This document shows, piece by piece, positions 8,740 through 16,656 of a stretch of DNA of 64,000 nucleotides. The stretch lies in the NCBI RefSeq assembly GCF_030915445.1, contig NZ_CP133264.1, forward strand, positions 3,505,208 through 3,569,207. The letters are read 5' to 3'. Source of the DNA: Clostridium sp. OS1-26 (lineage in GTDB: Bacteria; Bacillota; Clostridia; Clostridiales; Clostridiaceae). The notes under the pieces were generated by a model. The model searched no databases and was not told the origin of the DNA. It saw nothing but the letters and a program-made list of their open reading frames with translations. A program made the translations under genes and the position numbers. Numbering within the stretch: position 1 is the stretch's first letter; every line of letters begins with the position of its first letter.

Positions 8740-9887
8740 CTTTTTTGTTCTGTAATGTCCTTAATATAACTTAGAACTTGAGTATTACTTTCATCAGATA
8801 ATGGAGTAGAGTATGCATCGCCAATAATCTGTGTGCCATCGATTCTGATCATATTCATCTCTTTTGGTTCAACTTCAATTCCCTGTTCTAAACTGCTTAT
8901 TCTTTGAGATGCTAATTCTTTGCAGGAGGCATCTACAAAATTTAGTATGGGTTTTCCTACTACTTCATTTATATGTTTTGCTCCAAAAAGCCTTAATCCA
9001 GGTTCGTTTACATAAGAGATAATTCCTTTGTTATAGGTGTAAACACCAAGCGGTGATAACTCAATTATTTTTTTGTTTCTTTCAGTAATTTTTCTTAACT
9101 CTTTTTCCGCTTTTAATCTGTCACTTATATCTCTTATAACACATAGTTTTACAAATTTATCATTAAGCTTAAATGCATGTGTATTTACTTCAACAGATAA
9201 TGTTGAGTTATCTTTTTTTAGAAGGTTAGCTTCAAAAGTATAGCAATGTTCTTTTGTATAGTCATTTATATGTACTAAGGTGTCTTTAAAAAACTTTTTA
9301 TATTCTGCTGGAAACTCTTCTTCAGCATAGATATCATCAGGAGTCATATTTAGGAGCTCCTCTTTACTGTAACCAAGAAGCTTTGTAGCTACACTATTTA
9401 CTTCTATAAACTTTCCAGAAGTTCCATCAGAATTTAAAGGAGACAAGAAAATTATATCGTTTACGTTATTGAATATTGTCGTATGCTTTTGTTTGCTTTC
9501 CTCAATATGCTTGAATAATGTTATATCCGCATGATATCCTGCTAAATATATGTTTTTGCCATTCTCATCTTTTAAAGCTTTGCCATTACTTTTTATCCAC
9601 TTATACCCCTGATACTTGGATTTTATACGATATTCAGCCCTAAAGTAATCATCTTTGCCGTCAATAACTTTCTTAAAAGCATTTGACAACTCACCAATAT
9701 CGTCAGGATGAATAAGTGTAAACCAAAAATCTATATGTTCTATAATTTCATACTTAGAATAACCTAAAAAATTCACTAAGGCACTAATTATAGCAGTTTC
9801 ACCGGTTATCAAGTCATACTCCCAGGTCCATTCAGATAGGCTATCGGCAATAAGGCTATCTCGTATCGATTTATCTACATTAAGCAA
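8736..9887 (-). CDS. PAS sensor part of a split histidine kinase
   Basis: A 383-residue protein made of three PAS domains (about 10-130, 135-265 and 268-383). Each has PAS/PAC signatures (LGYSKYEIIEHIDFWFTLIHPDD, LLGYSKEELLNMTPDDI, VNEPGLRLFGAKHINEVVG) and linkers of the DITLFKH / DISDRLK / DITEQKR type. There is no transmembrane segment, so it is a cytoplasmic sensor of unknown signal. It stops exactly where a kinase domain normally follows. See the neighbouring entry for the frame change. ATG start; the region to 10105 separates it from the divergent exporter gene. Confidence 0.85.
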   Translation of the reverse strand: MLNVDKSIRDSLIADSLSEWTWEYDLITGETAIISALVNFLGYSKYEIIEHIDFWFTLIHPDDIGELSNAFKKVIDGKDDYFRAEYRIKSKYQGYKWIKSNGKALKDENGKNIYLAGYHADITLFKHIEESKQKHTTIFNNVNDIIFLSPLNSDGTSGKFIEVNSVATKLLGYSKEELLNMTPDDIYAEEEFPAEYKKFFKDTLVHINDYTKEHCYTFEANLLKKDNSTLSVEVNTHAFKLNDKFVKLCVIRDISDRLKAEKELRKITERNKKIIELSPLGVYTYNKGIISYVNEPGLRLFGAKHINEVVGKPILNFVDASCKELASQRISSLEQGIEVEPKEMNMIRIDGTQIIGDAYSTPLSDESNTQVLSYIKDITEQKR

Positions 9888-10105
9888 TACTATGTCCCTC
9901 CAAATAAAGAATTTACTGTTATAAATTACTTTTATTTTAGCACATTTTGCTGAATTTACACAAATACTCTCATAGTTTTATATAAAAATATAGGATAAGA
10001 ATTACTTTTTCTAATATAGATTCTTTTCATATAATACAAGTTTTGATATATTATAAAGTGAAACTTAAATTGACTTTATCTAGTTCTCAGTTGAAGGGAG
10101 ATTTT

Positions 10106-11065
10106 ATGAAATTCATTGGATACAGAACATTAAAAACAGGAATAGGTGCATCAATTGCGATGATTATAGCAAAGCAGATAGGTTTAGAATATGCTGTATC
10201 TGCTGGAATTATTACTATACTAAGCATTCAAAATACAAAAAGACAATCAGTAAATATAGCCATTCAACGTATGACTTCATGCATGGTAGCACTATTAATT
10301 TCATCTGTTGCATTTATGCTTTTAGGATACAATGCAATAGCCTTCGGTATCTTTCTATTAATATTTATTCCTATAACAGTAAGATTTAAATTAGAGCAGG
10401 GGATAGTTGTAAGTTCTGTACTTGTTACTCATTTATTAGTCCAGAAATCCTCAAGTATATTTTGGATTGAAAATGAGTTAGGACTTATGATTATAGGTGT
10501 TGGAGTTGCACTACTATTAAATCTATATATGCCAAGCATAGAGAGAGAAATTAAGAAGGATCAGATATACATTGAAGAAAAAATGAAAGAAATTTTGTTT
10601 CAAATGGTAAAGGCACTTAAAAATAATAATATCTCTATAAAAGAAGAAAAACTATTTAATAAACTTGAAAAAAGACTCCATATGGCTAGAATACGTGCAT
10701 ACAATAATTTAAATAATTACTTTCTTTCAGATGCTAGTTACTATGTGCAATATATGGAGATGAGAACACAGCAGTTTGAGACGTTAAAAAGGATGCAAGA
10801 GCATTTTCAAAGGTTTTTTATGACCTATGAACAAAGTATTATAATGGCATATTTTACAGAAAGTGTTGCAAATTCTCTACATGAGGAAAATACAGCTGAA
10901 AAGCAATTAAAGGCTGTAGGGATACTAAGGGAGGATTTTAAAAAAATGGAACTTCCTAGAGCAAGGGAAGAATTTGAAAATAGAGCAATGCTTTTTCAAT
11001 TTTTAAATGACTTAGAACAATTTCTAATAATAAAAAATGAATTCAAAAAAAATTTTATCAAATGA
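10106..11065 (+). CDS. Aromatic acid exporter family (FUSC-like) membrane protein
   Basis: A 319-residue protein with about four to six hydrophobic segments in the first 160 residues, starting MKFIGYRTLKTGIGASIAMIIAKQIGLEYAVSAGI, then a charged helical cytoplasmic half rich in Glu and Lys. This is the pattern of the bacillary and clostridial half-size aromatic acid exporter family. The ATG at 10106 follows AAGGGAG; the longer in-frame start at 10043 has no ribosome site. The substrate is unknown. It ends at repeat R3a. Confidence 0.8.
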   Translation: MKFIGYRTLKTGIGASIAMIIAKQIGLEYAVSAGIITILSIQNTKRQSVNIAIQRMTSCMVALLISSVAFMLLGYNAIAFGIFLLIFIPITVRFKLEQGIVVSSVLVTHLLVQKSSSIFWIENELGLMIIGVGVALLLNLYMPSIEREIKKDQIYIEEKMKEILFQMVKALKNNNISIKEEKLFNKLEKRLHMARIRAYNNLNNYFLSDASYYVQYMEMRTQQFETLKRMQEHFQRFFMTYEQSIIMAYFTESVANSLHEENTAEKQLKAVGILREDFKKMELPRAREEFENRAMLFQFLNDLEQFLIIKNEFKKNFIK

Positions 11066-11068
11066 TTT

Positions 11069-11122
11069 TAAGGCTCAGTTGGAGTTTGCTTATGAGGAAT
11101 CCATATCTCCATTTGAGCCTTA
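11069..11122 (+). repeat. R3 hairpin element, copy a
   Basis: AAGGCTCA...TGGAG pairs with CTCCA...TGAGCCTT around a loop that contains TTTGCTTATGAGGA. A related element occurs at 48030-48086 with the same stem and a similar loop (TTTGCCTATAAGGA). No T-run follows, so it is not a typical terminator although it lies between convergent genes. Confidence 0.6.
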
Positions 11123-11165
11123 GACTACTGTCAAAGATATTTTGTAAGCAGTTTTTTATTTCACA

Positions 11166-11660
11166 TTAAAATGGTTCAAAACCTTGATCTGCCCACCATT
11201 CTTCAAGTAAGTCGTCATACTCCTTAGCAAAGGTTTCTACATGCAATTCTTCCCACTTTGATAACACTTCATATAACTTTTTTGCCTTATCTATATTAGT
11301 GCTAGCAGCAGCATTTTTATAGAATTCAACAGCGGCTTTTTCATTTTGTATAGCTATACCAAAAACGGACACTACAAGTGCAGCACTTTTTCTGTCAAGC
11401 TTATCCCAGCTAAAAAGTTTTGGTGATTGTGGAGCTTCTATTATAGCTAAATTAAAATCATCCTCTTTATCGTTTTTTATTTTATCGAAAAGATTTTTTA
11501 ACCAGTCTATATGTTTTATCTCCTCATTATGTAAATCAATAAAGGCTTCTTTTACTTCCTTAGATATTCCATTCTTCTCGGAAGCAAGTTTATAAAATTC
11601 TGAGCCCTCAATTTCATTAATTATAGCTTGTTTTAATAATTGAAGTTCTTTTTTATCCAT
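11166..11660 (-). CDS. Ferritin-like (rubrerythrin-type) diiron protein
   Basis: A 164-residue four-helix protein. Carboxylate/histidine ligands of a diiron centre are visible: EIEGSEFY and HNEEIKHIDWL in the first helix pair, NEKAAVEFY and KWEELHVETF in the second. It lacks the C-terminal rubredoxin domain of classical rubrerythrin. The likely role is peroxide or iron handling in the cytoplasm. ATG start behind AGGAGGG. A Fur/PerR-like box (11695-11709) lies 35 bases upstream, consistent with iron or peroxide control. Confidence 0.82.
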   Translation of the reverse strand: MDKKELQLLKQAIINEIEGSEFYKLASEKNGISKEVKEAFIDLHNEEIKHIDWLKNLFDKIKNDKEDDFNLAIIEAPQSPKLFSWDKLDRKSAALVVSVFGIAIQNEKAAVEFYKNAAASTNIDKAKKLYEVLSKWEELHVETFAKEYDDLLEEWWADQGFEPF

Positions 11661-11694
11661 TATAATACCCTCCTATGATTTAGTTATTATTATT

Positions 11695-11709
11695 TGATAA
11701 TTATTATTA
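11695..11709. promoter_or_regulatory. Candidate Fur/PerR-family operator
   Basis: TGATAAT-T-ATTATTA is a 7-1-7 inverted repeat with one mismatch to the Bacillus Fur consensus (TGATAAT-N-ATTATCA) and two to the PerR consensus. It sits in the promoter region of the ferritin-like gene on the minus strand, near a TATAAT-like hexamer. Confidence 0.55.
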
Positions 11710-12075
11710 AATTAATTATAACATTTATAAAATAAATTACCAGTATTTTTTTGAATTAATTATAATTTTTTATCATAAAAAATATAGCAATAAATATATA
11801 AGATTTAACAGAGGTATAAGCCTCTACTGGTATTTACAGTGTTATATAAAGCAATGCTCAAATATATTAAAACAAATTCGAAAAAATGAAAAAAATTATA
11901 AGTTTAATTAAAAGAAATGTAATTTACTGTTTTTTTAGTACTATGGAAGTACTATAAAATTCACTTCTAAATGTAAAAATATGTTTGATAAAAATGCTTT
12001 AAAATATCTAATAATGTAGTTAAAATTGTATTAAGGGTAGTATTCTGAATATTAGGACGAAAGAGGGGGACGTAT
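11710..12075. other. Intergenic region upstream of the membrane PAS kinase
   Basis: Very AT-rich and without a credible gene. The only structure I see is the inverted repeat TAGTACT (11936-11942) / AGTACTA (11948-11954), a possible operator or short hairpin. Confidence 0.4.
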
Positions 12076-14271
12076 TTGGTTTTTAATTATTTAATAATAC
12101 ATTCACTTAGAGTATCTATAATTGTACTTTTATCTATTTTTTTTCTAATTATGCTAATGGTTTTTTTATTAGATCGTAAGGTATATTTAGGTATGTGGGC
12201 TGGAGGATTAGGTTTATTTTTGGCAAATATCATACTGCTTGTGAGTGTTAATCATGGTTATGGAAATGAATTTGTAATATTATTCCAAAGAACTTTTAGT
12301 TCATTAGGAGCTTTTCTTATGGCAGAAGGATGCATGAAGCTCTTAAATAAAAAAATTAATCGTAGTACACTTGTCTTTTTATGCCTTAACATAATAGCTG
12401 CAACAAATTATGCACTAGGCTTAATGCCGATTAGATTCCTTTTGTTTATTCACTTCACTTTTTTAACCTCTATTAATATATACGTAGCTATTGAACTAAT
12501 TAGATCTAAACAGGCTATTATGTTTAACAAATATGTATTAGGATTTGCCTTTTTAGCCTGGGGGATGTCATACGCTGTTAAGGGTATTGTCTTTATAATA
12601 AAGCCACAATTTAGATTATGGGGAGTTGTTACCACTCTTATAATAACCTTATTCTTTTTAATCTACTCTATTTTTGCTTTTTATAGGCACAAAACCAATC
12701 TATTATATGAAAAAGAAATGTGTTTTGATGATACTTTTAATTATTCAGCAATTGGTATGGCGGTGATTGGAATAGATGGCGGAATTATACGTGGTAATCA
12801 ATCTTTTAGTAAAATATTAGGATATTCTTGTGACGAATTGAAAGGGCTATATTCTAAGGATGTTACATATAAAGAGGATATGGATATGACCTTGAAGGGA
12901 GTAGAGGAACTTTTATCAGGACAAAAGAATTCTTTTCAATTAGAAAAAAGATATTGTAATAAAGATAGACATATTGTATGGGGGATTGTAAACATTTCGT
13001 TAATTAGAAACAAGAAACGGAAGCCTCTTTATTTTGTTTTGCAAGTTCAAGATGTAACCAGTTATAAAACGCTGCAAAATGAGCTTATAAAAAGTAACGA
13101 AAAGTATAAGACATTACTAAACTCCTATGACAATTCGATAGCAGTATTTGACAAAGAGTACAGATATGTAGTAGCAAATCAGCATGTTGTAGATAAAATA
13201 AATTATCAAACAGGTAAATGCCTTACACTCAGCACTATTATTGGACAAAAGGTTAAAGATATATACCCTAATATATGTAATAGCGAGGTATTTAAAATAT
13301 ATAAGTATGTAATGAACACGAGAAAATCTAAACATGATATCATTGAATTTATTAATCCTAAGGGTTATACAGGATGGTATGAGCTCAATGTTACACCATC
13401 ACCTGAGGGTATTCTTGTTATTGCAAATGATATTACTGATAGAGTTAAAGATCATCAAATAGTAAAGGAAACTATAGAGCTAGATAGATTGAGAACGGAA
13501 TTTTTTGCAAATCTTTCACATGAATTTAGAACCCCTTTAAATATTATATTAAGCTCTAATAAAATGCTTTTAGATGCTGTAAATAATCAAGAAGGACTGA
13601 CAAAAGAATATACAGCAAAATACTTACGAGCATCGAAACAGAATTGCTATAGATTGCTTCGCCTAATTAATAATATAATGGATATTTCAAAATTTGATTC
13701 TGGTTTTTTACATTCAAACCTTCAATGCTGGAATATTATAAACGTAGTTGAAGAGATAGCACAATCTATTGTAGAATATGCAAAAAATAAGAATATAGAT
13801 ATGATATTTGACACCGATGTTGAAGAAAAATATATTATGTGTGATGCGGATAAAATTGAAAGGGTAATGTTAAATCTACTTTCAAATGCAATTAAATTTA
13901 CACATGATGGAGGAACTATTGAGGTTAAAATCTTTGATAAGAACGATTCTATAGAAATCATAGTAAAAGATAATGGAATTGGAATACCAGAAGATAAACT
14001 AAACTTGATATTTGATAGATTTAGACAAGTGGATAAGTCTCTTACAAGAAATCAAGAGGGAAGCGGGATAGGTCTATCACTTGCTAAGGTATTTGTGGAA
14101 ATGCATAAAGGAACAATTGAAGTTTTCAGCACTAAAGACAAAGGAACGACTTTTTTAGTAAAACTGCCGACAAATAATTTCTGCAGCTTGGATGAGGTGG
14201 CTGCAACCAAACAAATATGTGATAGCAAAATAGAAAAAGTAAATGTGGAGTTTTCAGATATATATTTTTAG
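12076..14271 (+). CDS. Membrane-bound PAS histidine kinase
   Basis: A 731-residue hybrid-type sensor. About seven hydrophobic segments cover residues 5-205 (a MASE-like sensory region), then a PAS domain (about 215-335), a second PAS (about 340-455), a HisKA helix with phosphoacceptor motif FFANLSHEFRTPLN, and HATPase_c (MLNLLSNAIKFT, DNGIGIP, GSGIGLSL). TTG start behind AAGAGGGGG. There is no response regulator beside it. The kinase half and the final VEFSDIYF resemble the split kinase at 7879, suggesting a paralogous pair. Unlike that pair its PAS and kinase parts are in one frame. Confidence 0.9.
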   Translation: MVFNYLIIHSLRVSIIVLLSIFFLIMLMVFLLDRKVYLGMWAGGLGLFLANIILLVSVNHGYGNEFVILFQRTFSSLGAFLMAEGCMKLLNKKINRSTLVFLCLNIIAATNYALGLMPIRFLLFIHFTFLTSINIYVAIELIRSKQAIMFNKYVLGFAFLAWGMSYAVKGIVFIIKPQFRLWGVVTTLIITLFFLIYSIFAFYRHKTNLLYEKEMCFDDTFNYSAIGMAVIGIDGGIIRGNQSFSKILGYSCDELKGLYSKDVTYKEDMDMTLKGVEELLSGQKNSFQLEKRYCNKDRHIVWGIVNISLIRNKKRKPLYFVLQVQDVTSYKTLQNELIKSNEKYKTLLNSYDNSIAVFDKEYRYVVANQHVVDKINYQTGKCLTLSTIIGQKVKDIYPNICNSEVFKIYKYVMNTRKSKHDIIEFINPKGYTGWYELNVTPSPEGILVIANDITDRVKDHQIVKETIELDRLRTEFFANLSHEFRTPLNIILSSNKMLLDAVNNQEGLTKEYTAKYLRASKQNCYRLLRLINNIMDISKFDSGFLHSNLQCWNIINVVEEIAQSIVEYAKNKNIDMIFDTDVEEKYIMCDADKIERVMLNLLSNAIKFTHDGGTIEVKIFDKNDSIEIIVKDNGIGIPEDKLNLIFDRFRQVDKSLTRNQEGSGIGLSLAKVFVEMHKGTIEVFSTKDKGTTFLVKLPTNNFCSLDEVAATKQICDSKIEKVNVEFSDIYF

Positions 14272-14278
14272 AATCTCA

Positions 14279-14314
14279 AGAGAATGAAAGTATTTTTCAT
14301 TCTCTATTATTTTT
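14279..14314 (+). terminator. Intrinsic terminator after the PAS kinase
   Basis: AGAGAATGAAA / TTCATTCTCT stem followed by ATTATTTTT. Confidence 0.7.
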
Positions 14315-14680
14315 ATTATTTATCAATAATAACACTTTAGAATAAATGAATATCTATATGATTTGTGTTTCAAATAATTGTTTAAATTTAACAAAAATAA
14401 AGACTTTTACTACTGTTCTTATTGAAATGTTGATATTAAGCAATTTCTATAAGTCTTGTTTCTATGAATTCTAAATAGAAAACAAAATCTATATTTTGAG
14501 AATGTTGACTCAAAATGAAATTATAAATTTTTTATTAAATAGTGGAAAAAATCATTAAAGCCTATACCTTTTTCTATGGAAATAACTATAATATTCAGTG
14601 GGAGAGAAATCGTAAAATATAAGTTGTTTTACGCTCAAATATGTTAAAAAATGTTATTTGTTAAAGGAGAAAAGGTGTGT
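14315..14680. other. Intergenic leader of the ftsH pair
   Basis: No gene seen. It holds the inverted repeat TTTCTAT (14459-14465) / ATAGAAA (14475-14481), and next to it (14483-14504) a 22-base stretch almost equal to the palindromic core of repeat R2. It may be a short R2 relic. Confidence 0.4.
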
Positions 14681-16474
14681 ATGAGTTGGGAAAAGTTTAC
14701 AACATATGTTTTAATGGGGTTAATATTAATTCCTATTATTGTTTGTCCATTTATAGTATTAAAGAATCCTAGTTTTAAATCGTATAATAGTTTTAACGTT
14801 CTGAAAAGTACAGTGGTACGCAATTATACGGATGCAGATATGAGATTTAATGATTTCAAAGGTATGGTTGAAAGCGGTAAAGTACAAAAGGTTTATTACA
14901 ACGAAGTAGACTCTGTTCTTGAGGCAGAGGATAAGTCAGGAAAAACTTTTACTTTTGAGAATCCTAAGAACTCACAATTTAGACAGTATTTGTTGGAGCA
15001 TAAAGTAATAATTAAAGAATCTTCTAGTGTTTATTCAACTATACTAAATTTTATATTATTCAGCATAATTATATCTTTTGTAATAAGATTAATAGCTAGA
15101 TATAGAAAAAAAGAGGCTTTTCCAGCAGGAATAGGAGGAGCAAATTCAGAGAACTTCAGTGAGTCCAAAGATGTTAATGTTAGGTTTACTGATGTAGCCG
15201 GCAATTCAGAAGCTAAGGATAATATGCAGGATATAATTGAATTTTTAAAGGATCCAGATAGATTTAAAAAATTTGGAGTAAAGATTCCTAAAGGAATAAT
15301 ATTATATGGACCTCCAGGAACAGGAAAAACCCTTTTAGCAAAAGCTTTAGCAGGTGAAGCAGGTGCCTCCTTTATTGCAACAAGTGGATCTAACTTTGTA
15401 GAGAAATATGTAGGAGTAGGGGCATCTAGAATAAGAAAATTATTTACAGAAGCTAGAAAGAAGACTCCAGCTATAATATTTATTGATGAAATAGATGCAG
15501 TTGGTGGCAAAAGGGGATCAGAAGGCACAAGCACCAGTGAAGATGCTAAAACACTAAACCAACTTCTTGTAGAAATGGACGGCTTTAAAGATGATGAAAA
15601 CATTATAGTTGTAGCTGCAACAAATAGGCTTGATATGTTAGATGATGCGTTAATTCGTGCAGGAAGATTTGATAGACACGTAATGGTAGGGCTTCCAGAT
15701 TTAAATGCGAGACATGAAATTTTAAAAGTTCATTCAAAGAATAAGCCTTTATCAAAGGAAGTTGATTTATTGCAGATAGCTAAGCAAACAGTTTATATGA
15801 GTGGAGCTGATTTATCAGGAGTAATGAATGAAGCTGCTATATATGCTATTAAGGAAAATAGTGCAGAAATTACTCTAAGACATATTGACAGAGCAATAAA
15901 CAAAATTGTTGCAGGAGATGAGAAGAAAGATAGATCAAATATATCTGATCTAGAAAAGAAAATAACGGCATACCATGAAGCCGGTCATGCTATAATAGCA
16001 AAACTATTAAATAAAGAAAGTGTACCAAAAGTTTCTATCATTCCAACAACAAAAGGAGCAGCTGGATATACTTTAATAAATCCAGGTGAAAAAATGTTCC
16101 AAACTAAAGAAGAAATATTAAATAAAATAAGTGGATTGTTAGGTGGAAGAGCAGCTGAAGAAATAATATTTGGAAAGCAAAATATAACAGGCGGCGCATC
16201 GAATGATCTACAAAGGGCTACAAAAATGGCTCTAACATTAATAACAAAATACGGGATGAGCGAAAAATTAGGCCTTGTAAGTTTTGATGACAGAGAAATT
16301 TCTCTTCAAAATGAATTATTATTAAGTGAAACTAAACAAATATTAGATAAAATCTATAAAAGAACCTTAGATTATATACTAGTAAATAAAGATAAACTAG
16401 AAGCTGTAGCACAGAGATTATTAAGCTATGAGATAATAGATGAAAATGACTTAGATATGCTGCTTGTAGGTTAG
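14681..16474 (+). CDS. ftsH: FtsH-type ATP-dependent zinc metalloprotease, copy 1
   Basis: A membrane-anchored AAA protease of 597 residues. Two membrane segments (about 8-28 and 110-130) flank a small external domain. The AAA module has Walker A GPPGTGKT, Walker B IIFIDEID and the second region of homology; the protease has the zinc motif HEAGH and the third-ligand region TGGASNDLQRAT. The ATG at 14681 follows AAAGGAGA and aligns with the start of copy 2. It is about 97% identical to the next gene, including silent positions, so this is a recent tandem duplication or is kept alike by gene conversion. Slightly shorter than the usual housekeeping FtsH. Confidence 0.93.
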   Translation: MSWEKFTTYVLMGLILIPIIVCPFIVLKNPSFKSYNSFNVLKSTVVRNYTDADMRFNDFKGMVESGKVQKVYYNEVDSVLEAEDKSGKTFTFENPKNSQFRQYLLEHKVIIKESSSVYSTILNFILFSIIISFVIRLIARYRKKEAFPAGIGGANSENFSESKDVNVRFTDVAGNSEAKDNMQDIIEFLKDPDRFKKFGVKIPKGIILYGPPGTGKTLLAKALAGEAGASFIATSGSNFVEKYVGVGASRIRKLFTEARKKTPAIIFIDEIDAVGGKRGSEGTSTSEDAKTLNQLLVEMDGFKDDENIIVVAATNRLDMLDDALIRAGRFDRHVMVGLPDLNARHEILKVHSKNKPLSKEVDLLQIAKQTVYMSGADLSGVMNEAAIYAIKENSAEITLRHIDRAINKIVAGDEKKDRSNISDLEKKITAYHEAGHAIIAKLLNKESVPKVSIIPTTKGAAGYTLINPGEKMFQTKEEILNKISGLLGGRAAEEIIFGKQNITGGASNDLQRATKMALTLITKYGMSEKLGLVSFDDREISLQNELLLSETKQILDKIYKRTLDYILVNKDKLEAVAQRLLSYEIIDENDLDMLLVG

Positions 16475-16484
16475 ATATACATTG

Positions 16485-16534
16485 AACAAAATGTTTTTTA
16501 AAATTAAGAATTTTAAAAAACATTTTGTTTTTTT
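16485..16534 (+). terminator. Long intrinsic terminator between the two ftsH genes
   Basis: A 21-bp perfect stem (16485-16505 with 16509-16529) and a 3-base loop, followed by TTTTT. The two ftsH copies are therefore probably separate transcription units. Confidence 0.8.
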
Positions 16535-16656
16535 GTGAATAATTATGAAGTATTGTGAAGTATTTTGTAGTCAAGCTAGTATAGTCAAGTATATAAATAC
16601 AACTAACTTTTAAAATAACTACCTTTTTATAAACCAACAAAAGGAGAATAGTGAAT

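Noticed and set aside
15031..15603. Minus-strand open frames of 190 and 167 codons opposite both ftsH genes
   Set aside because: They mirror the conserved AAA domain and appear in both copies only because the copies are nearly identical; no ribosome site or recognisable domain.
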